NCBI GenBank assembly: GCA_904395335.1
Contig: CAJFNR010000050.1
Location: 1 to 46,602 of the forward strand
Direction of reading: 5' to 3'
Length of the DNA: 46,602 nt
From: Candidatus Avimonas narfae
GTDB lineage: Bacteria > Bacillota > Clostridia > Oscillospirales > Acutalibacteraceae
Positions 8,448 to 17,237 of this stretch are shown here, one piece after another; position 1 is the first letter of the stretch, and the number at the start of each line of letters is the position of its first letter. The notes below the pieces were generated by a model. That model was not told where the DNA came from and ran no database searches. It saw only the letters and a list, made by a program, of their open reading frames with translations. Position numbers and translations under genes: made by a program.

Positions 8448-8764
8448 CACGCCACCGCCTCGTACACCCATTCGTAGTGCAGCAGGCCGGCTTCATCTTC
8501 ATACTGCACCGAATTGAGATATACCGCCACCCCGGCAGTGTCCAGCGCGCGAGGGATTGCCCTGATCAAGGGATCGGATGCTGTCTTGGTGTAGAGATCA
8601 ACCGTTCCCTGGTCGGCCCGTTCGGAGCGATGGTCCCCTGATCGAAATACATTTTCCCCATCGTTGCCGTATACAACATACGGGACGCTTTTGTTCCCTC
8701 TGGCGGTATAGTTATAGACGTTCTGCGTGCAAGACAGCAGGGCGTTTTTTACCGTCTCATTCAA
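8447..8764 (-). CDS. Putative tail terminator / tail completion protein
   Basis: A 105-aa protein (MNETVKNALLSCTQNVYNYT … PYVVYGNDGENV … VDLYTKTASDPLIRAIPRAL … ETGL-like EDEAGLLHYEWVYEAVA). The 'VPYVVYG', 'VDLYTK' and final 'HYEW' features resemble the small tail terminator/completion proteins encoded between head closure and major tail genes. These proteins cap the tail tube and let it dock on the head. Overlaps by 8 nt with the head closure gene and by an ATGA with the gp10-like gene, so the group is translationally coupled. Assignment is mainly by position and size. Confidence 0.65.
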   Translation of the reverse strand: MNETVKNALLSCTQNVYNYTARGNKSVPYVVYGNDGENVFRSGDHRSERADQGTVDLYTKTASDPLIRAIPRALDTAGVAVYLNSVQYEDEAGLLHYEWVYEAVA

Positions 8765-9086
8765 GCCCGCTCACCCTTTCTAGTGCGAGGTCGGTCATTG
8801 GCAGACCGTCCTCATCTAAAATGTGTTGTACCTGTACGATGCGGTAATAGGTCCCGCCGATTTCAGCGCGATCAGTCGCCGGAGAAATTTCCCGGTTTCG
8901 TCGCACCTCGATCATCAGATCGATCTGATCATCATGCGCCATGGCAATATAATACCGATTGACCCCCACCGTTTTTTCGCCGAAATAGGATTGCCACCAT
9001 TCCGTCCAATTATAGGACGGCATTTCTCCCGGCTCTGCCGTATCGGTCTGCCGGTAGATGGTGACAATGCCGCCGTCAAGGAGCAT
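8757..9086 (-). CDS. Head closure / head-tail adaptor protein (SPP1 gp16 type)
   Basis: Starting at the ATG at 9086 (MLLDGGIVTIYRQTDTAEPG), the product is 109 aa, the normal size for SPP1 gp16-type head closure proteins. The C-terminal half, with 'GGTYYRIVQVQHILDEDGLP' and TDLALERV, is typical. The GAGGGG ribosome site sits 9 nt ahead. The frame is open to 9188, but the extra residues overlap the connector gene and are out of character. The protein seals the portal after DNA packaging. Confidence 0.8.
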   Translation of the reverse strand: MLLDGGIVTIYRQTDTAEPGEMPSYNWTEWWQSYFGEKTVGVNRYYIAMAHDDQIDLMIEVRRNREISPATDRAEIGGTYYRIVQVQHILDEDGLPMTDLALERVSGLE

Positions 9087-9354
9087 TGCCACCATCCCCT
9101 CGCGAAAAGATCCGGTTGTTAAGCGCCCAACGGAGCATGCGCGGCATCCCCTCATTGGTGGCGCGCTTGCGGAACAAATAGGCCGCATATAGGATGACGA
9201 GTTGCGCGTCCTCTATGCTGTCCGTCAGCGCTACGCCCTCGCGGGCGATCATATCCTTTGCGGCGGCGATGAGTTGACCGAGCTGCGGATCATAAGCCGT
9301 CCCGATTATGCCCAGGTCGATTTTGAGCAGTGACATCATCTCATGCTCGGTCAT
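9076..9354 (-). CDS. Head-tail connector (HK97 gp6 family)
   Basis: A 92-aa all-helical protein, MTEHEMMSLLKIDLGIIGTA then YDPQLGQLIAAAKDMIAREG and LVILYAAYLFRKRATNEGMP, matching the gp6-like connectors that form a ring under the portal. It lies directly after the capsid gene, as in HK97-type phages, and overlaps the head closure gene by 11 nt. Confidence 0.87.
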   Translation of the reverse strand: MTEHEMMSLLKIDLGIIGTAYDPQLGQLIAAAKDMIAREGVALTDSIEDAQLVILYAAYLFRKRATNEGMPRMLRWALNNRIFSRGDGGNAP

Positions 9355-9369
9355 TAGTTATCCCTCCGA

Positions 9370-11055
9370 TCAAGCCGACGCTTTTGTCACCTGCACGGTG
9401 TATACACGCACTGCGTTACCCTGTTTTACGGTTACGGTCAGCGGATGCGCCTTGCTGTCGGCTACCCATGTCACCGTCCCGCCATTTCGAACGTTGGAAC
9501 CGTTGTACGCAATGGCGATGTCCGCCCCGGCCTGGCTTGCCGTTGCCTCGATTTTCGCCGTAGTTGCCGACGCGGCTAGGGTGTAGCTGTAAGTCCCCGC
9601 ATTAAACGCCGGGGTGAGGCTCTGGCTCCCGACAGCCAGCGCGGTCAGTTGTGCTTCGTTGGCCGTATCAGCCGCAAAGTCCATAACAGTGGTGACGGCA
9701 GAACCGCCGATGTTGATAGCCACAAATGCGCCGGGGATAATCGGCGTGCCGTCAGCCCGCTCTCTTCCGCGGTATACCGTGTTATCCTGGAGAAACTGGA
9801 CGTGCTCGGACATGTCGATCACCGTGCCGGAACGCTGCGCCCACAGGTATAGGTCGCCGTACCCACCGATGATATCGCCGTCTGGAATAAATTCCAGGAT
9901 GTCGATATCACCGTTCACGATGGGCAGGGTGCCAAACACGTTCGCCACAATGTCGCCGCTGGCGGTGAAGGCGATCACTTTGGATTTGAGTAGGGAATAC
10001 GTCTTGGAATTCATCGCCCAGAACTGGTTTCCGCGGCTGTACCGGGTGAATGTGTTCCCGGTGGCCAGCATGAGCTGGGACCAGAAGGCCGCCCCGGTCA
10101 GTTCGTCGTCAATCTGGATGATGTTGGAGGTGTGCAGGTCCACCCATGCCGGGGCATTGGCGGGATAATCCGAAGGGGCCGCCGTCTGCGCCAGACGGGT
10201 CACGATTCCCAGCGGCATTTTGGAGGCCGCGCCCTTTCCGTACAGGATGGCCTTGTCCTTGGAATACCCCAGGGATTCCGAAATCATTTCGATAATCCAC
10301 GCGGCGAGGGCAACGTCCGAATCATCTAGCAACGCATTGCATACCGGGATGTACCCGGCTACCTTGTAGCCGTCCACGGTAATCTGGTTAAATACAAAAT
10401 TCAGTTCGTTGATCGCGCCGCACATCTCCGTCCATACGGCCTCCGGCGCGGTTCCGGCAATGGTCTGTCGCGCTTCACCACCGACGTTGCGCACCCGCAC
10501 ACGGTTGAGCAACTTCGAGTAGCGGTACATATTTTCCGAGATCAAATCTAGGAATACTACCGGAACATTCAAGTCTCCTCCGGAAATCGCGCGGGTATGG
10601 CGGATCTCACGAAATTTGGCCAGGAAACTCTTTACGTCCTCCTGCCGGATGATGGCCTCCCGCCGTTCCATCGGCAACGCATCGAACGCGCGGATGTTTT
10701 TGGGGAGGGCACGGATGTCGATACTTTCGTTGGGCATATTTCTTTCTTCCTTCCTGAAATTTTCTTTTCCCATCTCGGGCGGGTTCTGGTTGGCGATTTG
10801 CTCCAGTTCGTTCTCCAGCCCGGCGATTTCTCCGGTTAAGGTATTCTTAGCCTCTTCATGCGCCTGTCTGTCGGCGTCAAACTGGTTCACCATTTCCTCG
10901 ATGGCGGCTTTGTCCTCTTCGGATTCCGCTTCGTCAATGGCGGCGGCTAGTTCCGATTCCCGCGTCTGAAACTCGGCGTCCCTGGCCCGCAACTCCTCCA
11001 GCCTAGCCTTTTTGTCGGCGATTTGCTTATTCAACATCAACACTCTTAACGCCAT
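9370..11055 (-). CDS. HK97-fold major capsid protein with N-terminal delta domain and extra C-terminal beta-sandwich
   Basis: A 561-aa capsid protein in three parts. Residues 1-105 are a charged coiled coil (KKARLEELRARDAEFQTRES), the scaffold-like delta domain removed by the prohead protease. Residues 110-465 carry the HK97 fold: AISGGDLNVPVVFLDLISEN, the KDKAILYGKGAASKMPLGIV segment and PDGDIIGGYGDLYLWAQRSG. Residues 470-561 (ALAVGSQSLTPAFNAGTYSY, TVTVKQGNAVRVYTVQVTKA) form a cadherin-like beta-sandwich. Such domains are displayed on the outside of capsids in other phages and often bind carbohydrate. The start ATG follows AAGGAGTGAAAGCAA. Roughly 90 residues longer than relatives lacking the tail domain. 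Confidence 0.92.
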   Translation of the reverse strand: MALRVLMLNKQIADKKARLEELRARDAEFQTRESELAAAIDEAESEEDKAAIEEMVNQFDADRQAHEEAKNTLTGEIAGLENELEQIANQNPPEMGKENFRKEERNMPNESIDIRALPKNIRAFDALPMERREAIIRQEDVKSFLAKFREIRHTRAISGGDLNVPVVFLDLISENMYRYSKLLNRVRVRNVGGEARQTIAGTAPEAVWTEMCGAINELNFVFNQITVDGYKVAGYIPVCNALLDDSDVALAAWIIEMISESLGYSKDKAILYGKGAASKMPLGIVTRLAQTAAPSDYPANAPAWVDLHTSNIIQIDDELTGAAFWSQLMLATGNTFTRYSRGNQFWAMNSKTYSLLKSKVIAFTASGDIVANVFGTLPIVNGDIDILEFIPDGDIIGGYGDLYLWAQRSGTVIDMSEHVQFLQDNTVYRGRERADGTPIIPGAFVAINIGGSAVTTVMDFAADTANEAQLTALAVGSQSLTPAFNAGTYSYTLAASATTAKIEATASQAGADIAIAYNGSNVRNGGTVTWVADSKAHPLTVTVKQGNAVRVYTVQVTKASA

Positions 11056-11061
11056 TTGCTT

Positions 11062-11628
11062 TCACTCCTTCAATTTTTTTCGCATGGCATCCCGCCATGT
11101 TTGTGTCTGTCTTTTTTTGATTTCCTCGTAATCCTTTTTCCGCGCACTTACCAAAGTTGCCTCGTATGCCGGGAAGGTTACAACTGAAACCTCATACAGA
11201 TTGACTCCCCTAATCGTCCAATGCACCGACCCGTCATCTCGGTAGTCGGTTTCCTCCGCAGTGATGTCAAATCCAAAGCTGCACTGGTCCACATCGCCCC
11301 GCCTGACCCGCTCGTACAAGTTCATGGCGTCACTGTCGGCGCGGTTGATCTTGATCCGTCCCCACAGTCCGTGCGAATCTTCCCGTAGCTCAAGAGTGCC
11401 CGCCCGACTCCTTCCGAGGACTAGACGGCTTTCGTGGTCGATCAAGGCGCGCACATCGTTTCCGAGCGTGTCGGAAAATGCACCAGGAGCCACGCTTTCC
11501 GTCGCGCCCGGCCACAGCTCGTAATCCGTGTTAAACACCGAGAAATACCCCTCGATATATAAATCCTCGTTTTCTTCCCGCGTTTGGAATGCGGATGGAA
11601 TGCTCCGCACCTGCCGGTATTCTCTCAT
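11062..11628 (-). CDS. HK97-family prohead protease
   Basis: A 188-aa serine protease that removes the capsid delta domain and itself during head maturation. The motifs of the family are visible: GYFSVFN (27-33), APGAF (47-51), the catalytic His in IDHESRLVLGRS (His65) and the catalytic Ser in DQCSFGF (Ser117), with YEVSVVTFPAYEATLVSARK near the C-terminus. It lies between portal and capsid genes, overlapping the portal stop by 4 nt (ATGA). Confidence 0.94.
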   Translation of the reverse strand: MREYRQVRSIPSAFQTREENEDLYIEGYFSVFNTDYELWPGATESVAPGAFSDTLGNDVRALIDHESRLVLGRSRAGTLELREDSHGLWGRIKINRADSDAMNLYERVRRGDVDQCSFGFDITAEETDYRDDGSVHWTIRGVNLYEVSVVTFPAYEATLVSARKKDYEEIKKRQTQTWRDAMRKKLKE

Positions 11629-12830
11629 TTGCTTTCACCTCCGTTCAACTTGCTTTGTTCGCCCGACTTAGCTACTGGGATGTAATTTTCAAGGATGAGC
11701 AATTCGTCTAGCCCTTCCAGCGGAGCCATATCTATCCATCCTCTCGCCTCGTTCCCGGTCATAACGCCATGTTCGAAAAGGGACACAGCCACGCCGGAAA
11801 GCTCTTGAATGTCATAGCTGTACAGGCTCCTTGAATTGAATCTGAAATACAAATCAGGGCTATTCAGAAGTTTTTTGGTCAGCTCCTGCTCTATCCCTTT
11901 GGCAATCGGCATGATCGTCGTTGAAATGAAATTATTCCACGCCTCTTTGTGGTAATCCCCAATCCCCAAAACGAACGACGGTACCCCAAGAATGGAGGCC
12001 ACCGTCTTCTTATCGAGCTGCACCATATCCGACAACGCCAGGTCGGACAGCGACAGCGGCCGGATTTCCTGTACCTCAAACTGTTCGGCGGGAATTAGCC
12101 AAGGCTCTCCCGCCTCGTTGGTGTTAATATATTCGTCCAGCAGCTTGGCGCGGCCCTCCCGACTAGCGAATTCCTCGGTCAATGCGTCCACTTTGACGAT
12201 GATGGATGGCTTCCATTTGGAGGACATAAAACCTTTTTCCGTTGCTGCTCCCTGCTTGAGGTTGTCTGCCACATCCTTAAGCGCGACGCGGTATCCGTCT
12301 CCCATCCACGGATAGGTCTGGTTTGGATTGGTGACAAAATGCAGCACATCGTCCGGGTTGTACTCGTGCCCACTGATCACTACCCGATATCCAAAAGGGC
12401 CGTCCGGAATAAACGACACCATTTCCGGCGGAATCGGGTGCAGGTCGTCAATCCAGTATTGTCCCTGCCGGTATCCGTATTGAGGCAACACTACAGCGTT
12501 GCCGTTTCCTCCCAGCAGCATAGTTTTGACAATCCAGTGGATAAACGTTGCGCGGGTCATTTGGCGGTTCGGGTAGATATCCATTTTCTTGGACAGCTCG
12601 TTCCGTTCCCGCACATCTCCCCGATCCGTGTTGCGCATTAACTGGATTGTCATGCTGGAGATCAGTTTTGCAATCCGGTCTATACAGGTCACGATTTCCG
12701 GGTTGTGCGCCAACGACGTATAGCCCTGCACACACAGCGTGTCATAGGCGTCCTGTGTGCACAGGTATCCGACGCTCCGTTTCGGAGGCTCCGCGCGCGT
12801 CCTGGCCCCAACCTTCTTTTTCTTTGCCAT
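11625..12830 (-). CDS. Phage portal protein (HK97 family)
   Basis: A 401-aa portal subunit. Family marks include the N-terminal RSVGYLCTQDAYDTLCVQGY then NPEIVTCIDRIAKLISSMTI, the 'MLLGGNGNAVVLPQY' segment, DDVLHFVTNPNQTYPWMGDG, and the ILGVPSFVLGIGDYHKEAWN motif that precedes the long crown helix. Twelve copies form the channel through which terminase pumps DNA. The start ATG lies directly before the terminase stop, and the C-terminus overlaps the protease start. Confidence 0.95.
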   Translation of the reverse strand: MAKKKKVGARTRAEPPKRSVGYLCTQDAYDTLCVQGYTSLAHNPEIVTCIDRIAKLISSMTIQLMRNTDRGDVRERNELSKKMDIYPNRQMTRATFIHWIVKTMLLGGNGNAVVLPQYGYRQGQYWIDDLHPIPPEMVSFIPDGPFGYRVVISGHEYNPDDVLHFVTNPNQTYPWMGDGYRVALKDVADNLKQGAATEKGFMSSKWKPSIIVKVDALTEEFASREGRAKLLDEYINTNEAGEPWLIPAEQFEVQEIRPLSLSDLALSDMVQLDKKTVASILGVPSFVLGIGDYHKEAWNNFISTTIMPIAKGIEQELTKKLLNSPDLYFRFNSRSLYSYDIQELSGVAVSLFEHGVMTGNEARGWIDMAPLEGLDELLILENYIPVAKSGEQSKLNGGESK

Positions 12831-14561
12831 TTATTCGCCCCACCACGCTTTCGCTTTTTTTGACCGTTCCATATTTTCCAACTTCCGGATACACGCAAAA
12901 ACCGAAGCGTCGAACAGGTCGATTCGATGCTCCGGCTGGATTTTTTCATATTGAATCATGTCGTCTGTCTTTTCCACGGCCCTGACGTTTTCCACGCAGT
13001 ATTCGTAGGCATCGGAGTGCAGGTAATACAGCTTCCCGTTTTTGGCTCGCTCTTCGATATGGCGGAACCCTTCGGATTTTTTGTAGTAATATTGCGGCTG
13101 GTCGACGATGCTGAAATGCGCCGCTTTCATGCCGAGAAAATATTCCCGGCAAAACTTCCGGTCGTGGCCGACCTCCTTGATCTTGAAACCCCGATCCCGC
13201 ATGGCGATAAACCAGTTGACGACGTCCGCGTGATTGACAGTCGGACTGTTGCACAAAGTGAGGAATCCGTCATCCGCCCAGCCGAACAGCGGGATGCCAT
13301 CCTCGTCCGCTTTTTTATGCGCCATGACGACAGGGAAAAAGGCGTGTGTGATGATGATATCCACCCCTTGGTACTCCCCGTACAGGGACGCGGCGGTCAG
13401 GTCGTGCAGCTTAGATAAATCCGCGCCGCCGTACCAGTCGACCGGCAGCCGCGCCAACTCGTCGAGTGTCCAGTTGTACTGCTCGTCCGAGCGTCGGAAT
13501 TCGTCAATATCGAAATACGCTTTCATGGCAGAGGAATAGACATTGAGGGACTTGGCAAAGAAGTCCTTGCGCTGCTGTGGGTCGTTCTGGGCCTGCAAAG
13601 CATCGTTCAGAATTTCGGCGGGACGAATACTCACACCATAAGCCGGGTTCGCCATCTCGTGTATCTTCGGGTCGGTGAAGTCAACCGTCCCATCCTTCAC
13701 ACCCTCCGGGGCGCAGCACATGAAAATGAAATACTGCTCATCCTTAATGGTGCCGTCCAGAATCTTCCGGCAGTATTTCAGCCGCTGCCCCAGAAATAAC
13801 TGTTCGTTGTCTCCTGCGGTGGAAATGCCGATCAGCAATTTATTGGTGTAGGCCTTCATGGCCTCCTTGAACAGGTTGTACTGCTTTGGCTGTTTAAAAG
13901 CATGAATTTCATCGCAGATAGCGATGTTGCAGTTCAGCGAATCCTGCGCATCCGGGTTTGCCGCTAGGGCTCGGATGTAAAACGATCCGTCCCCCAGATC
14001 GGCCTCCATGCTGTGCTCGTTGTTGTTGTCAATAACATGGACGTGTCCGCCGTCCTTTTGATCTTCGCCCATGCGCTTAACGTTGTAGTCCAAAAAATTG
14101 AAGCTCTCCAGCGTCTGCATCAGTGCGGCGGCGGCAATGTAGGTCTTGGCTCCACTTTTGCGGTACCACAGCGACAGCGCCCATGCCAGGGACGCGGCGA
14201 AAGATGTCTTGATGTTCTTTCGTGGGATAAAAATCAAAGCTTCGTGAAAGCGAACAATATCAGTCCCTGCCAGCTTAAAGCCCACCAGGTTGTAGATGAT
14301 GAATTTATGGAACGGCTCCAGCAGGAACGGCGTACCCCGAAGGGGCGTTCCGTCCAGCTTCTCGCCCTGCTGGTGGCAAAGGGTTTTTTCGATGATCCCG
14401 ATACAGAACTCCGGCGCTTTGCCGTCCATCTCGTAGGCGGGGTTTTGCAGATCGCGGAAAAAGCGGTCGACCGCCTGCCTGAGTTCCTTGCATGCGGGCT
14501 TACGGCCGTCCTGGATGCTCTCGGCGTACTCCATCACGTCCAACCAGTTCTTACCTCTCAA
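12831..14561 (-). CDS. terL: Terminase large subunit
   Basis: A 576-aa packaging motor and nuclease. The ATPase half shows a variant Walker A ([20 protein letters not shown]) and Walker B ([11 protein letters not shown]), and the nuclease half shows the first acidic residue in [20 protein letters not shown] and later [17 protein letters not shown]. The N-terminal [20 protein letters not shown] segment is typical of the HK97-like terminase_1 family. It overlaps the small subunit by 11 nt. It docks on the portal and cuts concatemeric phage DNA. Confidence 0.95.
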   Translation of the reverse strand: MRGKNWLDVMEYAESIQDGRKPACKELRQAVDRFFRDLQNPAYEMDGKAPEFCIGIIEKTLCHQQGEKLDGTPLRGTPFLLEPFHKFIIYNLVGFKLAGTDIVRFHEALIFIPRKNIKTSFAASLAWALSLWYRKSGAKTYIAAAALMQTLESFNFLDYNVKRMGEDQKDGGHVHVIDNNNEHSMEADLGDGSFYIRALAANPDAQDSLNCNIAICDEIHAFKQPKQYNLFKEAMKAYTNKLLIGISTAGDNEQLFLGQRLKYCRKILDGTIKDEQYFIFMCCAPEGVKDGTVDFTDPKIHEMANPAYGVSIRPAEILNDALQAQNDPQQRKDFFAKSLNVYSSAMKAYFDIDEFRRSDEQYNWTLDELARLPVDWYGGADLSKLHDLTAASLYGEYQGVDIIITHAFFPVVMAHKKADEDGIPLFGWADDGFLTLCNSPTVNHADVVNWFIAMRDRGFKIKEVGHDRKFCREYFLGMKAAHFSIVDQPQYYYKKSEGFRHIEERAKNGKLYYLHSDAYEYCVENVRAVEKTDDMIQYEKIQPEHRIDLFDASVFACIRKLENMERSKKAKAWWGE

Positions 14562-14913
14562 GACTTTGCAACGCCGCCGCCAAGCCGGACGGCTTCTCCT
14601 TTTGCAGGGCGTCCCCTGTCAGCTTGCGGTAACTGCTCGGGGTCAGCCCCAGTTCCCGCCAGTACGCCAGGGCGGATTTGTTGAGGTCATCCCATAGCAC
14701 GAGAAGTGGATTTTTGCTTAAGTTTGTCGCGCCTGCCTTGTTGGTGTATTCGACCGCCGATTGCCCCCCCGAATTTCGGAACTCTTTAAAAGTTCGGTCT
14801 CGTTGTTCCAGGATTGCAGACAAGGATTCCACCACCGAATCGTAGGCGGGATCCCGGATTCCCAGCGCATCCATTTGCTCAAAAATCAACATCTTCCACC
14901 GGTTCTTAGTCAC
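14551..14913 (-). CDS. terS: Terminase small subunit (P27 family)
   Basis: A 120-aa protein ([20 protein letters not shown] … [20 protein letters not shown] … [11 protein letters not shown]). The last part is the P27-family signature with LGLTPSSR/YRKL. It binds packaging sites and regulates the large subunit. It precedes terL in the late operon and follows an HNH nuclease gene. Confidence 0.88.
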   Translation of the reverse strand: MTKNRWKMLIFEQMDALGIRDPAYDSVVESLSAILEQRDRTFKEFRNSGGQSAVEYTNKAGATNLSKNPLLVLWDDLNKSALAYWRELGLTPSSYRKLTGDALQKEKPSGLAAALQSLER

Positions 14914-14991
14914 CCGAATCCCCCCTTCGCGATTTTTACCTTAGAGTTGGAAAGAGGTACCCACCCCATTAGAATAAAAAAGAAAATTTGC

Positions 14992-15273
14992 CTATGCGAT
15001 AGGGGGGGATACCCGTCGCATCCATTCCCTTCCTAACGCCGTCAACGCTCCCGTGCTCCGGTCGTGCATCGCATTGTGCATTGGCTGCGACAAACTGATT
15101 AGGTTCCAGTCACACCAAGCGTATTCCGGATACGCTTCCACCGGATATATGTGATGGACAGTTGTCGCCTCTACTCTTTTTCCGTATCTTTTGGACTCGC
15201 GGCACAAATACCCGTCTCTTTTCAGTATCTTTTCTCGTTTCTTTTTCCACCGCTTATTGTCGTATCGAAACAT
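14992..15273 (-). CDS. Phage HNH endonuclease
   Basis: A 93-aa HNH nuclease starting at the ATG at 15273 (MFRYDNKRWKKKREKILKRD) behind GGAGCGGGAGAG. Visible parts are a DGYLCRESKRYGK segment with a single Cys, VHHIYPVEAYPEYAWCDWNL with the HH pair of the ββα-metal motif, and LISLSQPMHNAMHDR for the final Asn/His. HNH proteins next to terS/terL are needed for cos cleavage and packaging in HK97-like phages, so a packaging role is likely here. Confidence 0.9.
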   Translation of the reverse strand: MFRYDNKRWKKKREKILKRDGYLCRESKRYGKRVEATTVHHIYPVEAYPEYAWCDWNLISLSQPMHNAMHDRSTGALTALGREWMRRVSPPIA

Positions 15274-15284
15274 CTCTCCCGCTC

Positions 15285-15335
15285 CCGTCACAAAAAAATA
15301 CCGGAAGCCCGCTCACAAAAGCGGACTCCGGTATT
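15285..15335 (-). terminator. Rho-independent terminator before the late genes
   Basis: On the minus strand, AATACCGGAGTCCGCT … AGCGGGCTTCCGGTATT folds into a near-perfect stem (15335 to 15297) followed by a run of seven T. It separates the RinA-like gene from the HNH/terminase genes, so it is a likely control point between early and late transcription. Confidence 0.78.
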
Positions 15336-15346
15336 ACGAGGAGGTC

Positions 15347-15388
15347 GTGTCCCGAGGCTTGGGCCGTCCTCCCTGCACCTCGGGACAC
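15347..15388 (-). other. GC-rich hairpin upstream of the late terminator
   Basis: A perfect 10-bp inverted repeat, GTGTCCCGAG / CTCGGGACAC (15347-15356 / 15379-15388), with a 22-nt loop and no T run. It stands between the RinA-like gene and the terminator and may be an antitermination or activator-binding element. Function is inferred from location only. Confidence 0.5.
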
Positions 15389-15428
15389 TATGATTATACC
15401 CCTTGATTTTTTCCCCAGAAGGACAATT

Positions 15429-15818
15429 TTAAATCAGATGTAAATTTTTTGCGGTGTGGTAGATCAGTGTCTGCTTCCACCGCCTATATGTCCGCTCATT
15501 TGCCCCCTGCGGGTACGGTCCGCCCGATTGCACCAACCTCAGAACGGCGGCGCGGTAATCGGCGGGTATGCGTATCAATGCTTGGTCTATCGCTTCTAGG
15601 TCCCCTTCTGTCCGCGCGAGACGCAATGCCTTATTTGCTGTTGGATCCCCCGGCCCGCTCCCTCGAGGCATGCCACTCCCGATTTCCGGCGTCTCCCATA
15701 TGATATCTGCCCGCTCTTCGACCATCCGATCATAATCCTGGATCAGTGTCACTACACGGCGGTATAGAGATCGCGGCAGATAATACGGATTATTTCTATG
15801 TGCCTGGTAATTTCTCAC
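15429..15818 (-). CDS. RinA-like phage transcriptional regulator
   Basis: About 129 aa starting at a GTG at 15818 (AAAAGGG 8 nt ahead; the GTG at 15827 is too close to that site). The sequence NNPYYLPRSLYRRVVTLIQD, then YDRMVEERADIIWETPE and a C-terminal HTH-like part (PADYRAAVLRLVQSGGPYPQ, ANERTYRRWKQTLIYHTAKN) matches the RinA/ArpU type of late-gene activators. These proteins sit at the end of early operons and switch on terminase and structural genes, which begin just downstream here after a terminator. Confidence 0.7.
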   Translation of the reverse strand: MRNYQAHRNNPYYLPRSLYRRVVTLIQDYDRMVEERADIIWETPEIGSGMPRGSGPGDPTANKALRLARTEGDLEAIDQALIRIPADYRAAVLRLVQSGGPYPQGANERTYRRWKQTLIYHTAKNLHLI

Positions 15819-15836
15819 GATCCACACCCTTTTCTA

Positions 15837-15962
15837 TTATCGTTTGTGTCGCTTGTCCGAGGCGACTTGTATCAGGCACCCGATCATCAGCCCCAAACAG
15901 GCCGACAGGGACGCTGTGGCGGCCAATGACATGGCGAGGGCCCCGAAGGTGATGGTAATCAT
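15837..15962 (-). CDS. Small membrane protein (41 aa)
   Basis: A short frame MITITFGALAMSLAATASLS … CLGLMIGCLIQVASDKRHKR with one long hydrophobic segment and a basic tail. Its ATG overlaps the stop of the upstream 63-aa membrane protein gene by 4 nt, which supports real, coupled translation. No family recognised. Such small one-segment proteins are common near phage regulatory genes. Confidence 0.5.
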   Translation of the reverse strand: MITITFGALAMSLAATASLSACLGLMIGCLIQVASDKRHKR

Positions 15963-16150
15963 GTGTCGTCCTCCTCTTTAGTGGACAGCTTGTACAACTT
16001 GTGTGCGGCAAGTGCGCTTACAACACCCGTCAAAGCGATTTCGTACCAAGACAGTTCCGCGTGACAAAAGAAAAAATATACACACAATAACACAACGGAT
16101 ATGCCAGCCGCCGACATGGCGCATATCACAATTTCACATATTGTTTTCAT
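15959..16150 (-). CDS. Small two-segment membrane protein (63 aa)
   Basis: MKTICEIVICAMSAAGISVV … LLCVYFFFCHAELSWYEIAL … TGVVSALAAHKLYKL. Two hydrophobic stretches and an acidic end (EEDDT). The ATG overlaps the TGA of an upstream CxC-containing frame and an AAAGGAGGTGG sequence lies somewhat far upstream. Function unknown; holin-like size and topology, but location in the early region argues against assuming lysis. Confidence 0.55.
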   Translation of the reverse strand: MKTICEIVICAMSAAGISVVLLCVYFFFCHAELSWYEIALTGVVSALAAHKLYKLSTKEEDDT

Positions 16151-16263
16151 TGGCTACTCTTCCACCTCCTTTTAGGCTCTCCACAGCTACAAAAACTATC
16201 TGGGCCTAAATCCCGTCCGAATACCCGGCACTCATGTGCTGTATATGTCTCCTGGTGGCACCT
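16147..16263 (-). pseudogene. Small Cys-containing frame without a usual start codon
   Basis: Between a TAA at 16264-16266 and a TGA at 16147-16149 the frame reads TYTAHECRVFGRDLGPDSFC followed by SCGEPKRRWKSSQ, a sequence resembling short Cys-rich phage proteins. There is no ATG, GTG or TTG in the frame; a CAGGAG ribosome site stands right before an ACA codon where a start would be expected. Its TGA overlaps the next gene's ATG. It may be a decayed gene with a mutated start or use an unusual start. Confidence 0.35.
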
Positions 16264-16320
16264 TTAAACGCGTACCTTTGTTATATTTTTGACGTGATTG
16301 TTATTCTTTTGACACACCCG

Positions 16321-16656
16321 TTATTTATTTGTCAATTTCCCGCTCCTGGGCTTTCCGACCTTAGCTCTGGACGCGCACGAGTGGCAGCGCAAGGCTCCGC
16401 GCGTTATCGGATCTCCACAGTCGAGGCAACGGTACTTTTTAGGCTCGGACTTTTTTCGTGTGGCGGATTGCTTTTCTCCCTGTGTATGTGCATAGGTGTA
16501 TCTCCACAGCTCGTATACCTCCCACGCTCCTACCGCTTTCCCGTAAGATGTGCCCAGCCGTAAGGCGAAGCGTACCATCTGCTTAATAGACGGGGTGTGA
16601 GGCATGCGTAGCCCCTGCACCACTTTGATTAGGTTTTCTTTACTCATGCTTTCCAT
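16321..16656 (-). CDS. Phage protein with C-terminal zinc ribbon
   Basis: A 111-aa protein: MESMSKENLIKVVQGLRMPH, a helical middle (RFALRLGTSYGKAVGAWEVY), a basic linker and a four-Cys knuckle YRCLDCGDPITRGALRCHSC near residues 75-94, suitable for one zinc ion. The start overlaps the RecU-like gene end by 13 nt; GAGGAG is 11 nt ahead. Not recognised as a named family; nucleic-acid or protein binding is plausible from the ribbon. Confidence 0.6.
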   Translation of the reverse strand: MESMSKENLIKVVQGLRMPHTPSIKQMVRFALRLGTSYGKAVGAWEVYELWRYTYAHTQGEKQSATRKKSEPKKYRCLDCGDPITRGALRCHSCASRAKVGKPRSGKLTNK

Positions 16657-17237
16657 TTCAACGCCAACTCCTCTTCGCTCAGAAAATTTATTCGGTCCGG
16701 CGATGCGGTTACCTCAAATTCGGCCAGATCCGCTTCCGTCATATATTTGCGTCCGTATAGATCCGCCATGTTCTCCCACACCAGCCACGGTACCCGGAAG
16801 CAACGGTGCATCCGGATAGAGACCAGCACAAAACAGTTAGCTCCCAGCCTGTACATGTCTCCGAGGCATTGCGCTTGCCTCTCTGTTACCGCCTTTTGAT
16901 ATATCCGGTCTTTGTCTGTCCGTTTTGCCTCGAACGCTATGGACCATCCTCCCCGGAGCACTCCCTTGTAATCGCATTGCGCCCGCTCTCGGAATATAGC
17001 GATAAAACGCCCTCCAGGCAGCGGCTTGATCGGGGCCATCGGCTCCGGCGTTTTCTCAATGATTGCCATCCCCGCCCGGCGGTACGCCTCGCAGCTGGCG
17101 TCAATCAATCGCTCGAAGGCCTCCCCTGCTCGGCGGCTTTTCCATCCCCTTATCTGGGCCTCGGGGCTTTTTGGCTTTCCCATGTTTTCGACGCAGGACT
17201 TGTATTGTTCCAGCATCATACCGTTTACGCATTTCAC
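16644..17237 (-). CDS. recU: RecU-like Holliday junction resolvase
   Basis: A 197-aa nuclease of the RecU/PD-(D/E)XK type. The core begins WKSRRAGEAFERLIDASCEA and continues MAIIEKTPEPMAPIKPLPGG, with the active-site segments QCDYKGVLRGG (Asp) and IAFEAKRT (Glu and Lys). These are the resolvase residues that cut four-way junctions. I chose the GTG at 17237 because AAGGAGGAG lies 7 nt upstream; ATGs at 17219 and 17183 lack such sites. The N-terminus overlaps the Rep-like gene's C-terminal 137 nt in another frame, an unusually long overlap. Confidence 0.87.
   Translation of the reverse strand: MKCVNGMMLEQYKSCVENMGKPKSPEAQIRGWKSRRAGEAFERLIDASCEAYRRAGMAIIEKTPEPMAPIKPLPGGRFIAIFRERAQCDYKGVLRGGWSIAFEAKRTDKDRIYQKAVTERQAQCLGDMYRLGANCFVLVSIRMHRCFRVPWLVWENMADLYGRKYMTEADLAEFEVTASPDRINFLSEEELALKWKA

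Noticed and set aside
15959-16150. Holin call for the 63-aa membrane protein
   Set aside because: Size and topology fit, but it is in the early region far from any endolysin, so I leave it unnamed.
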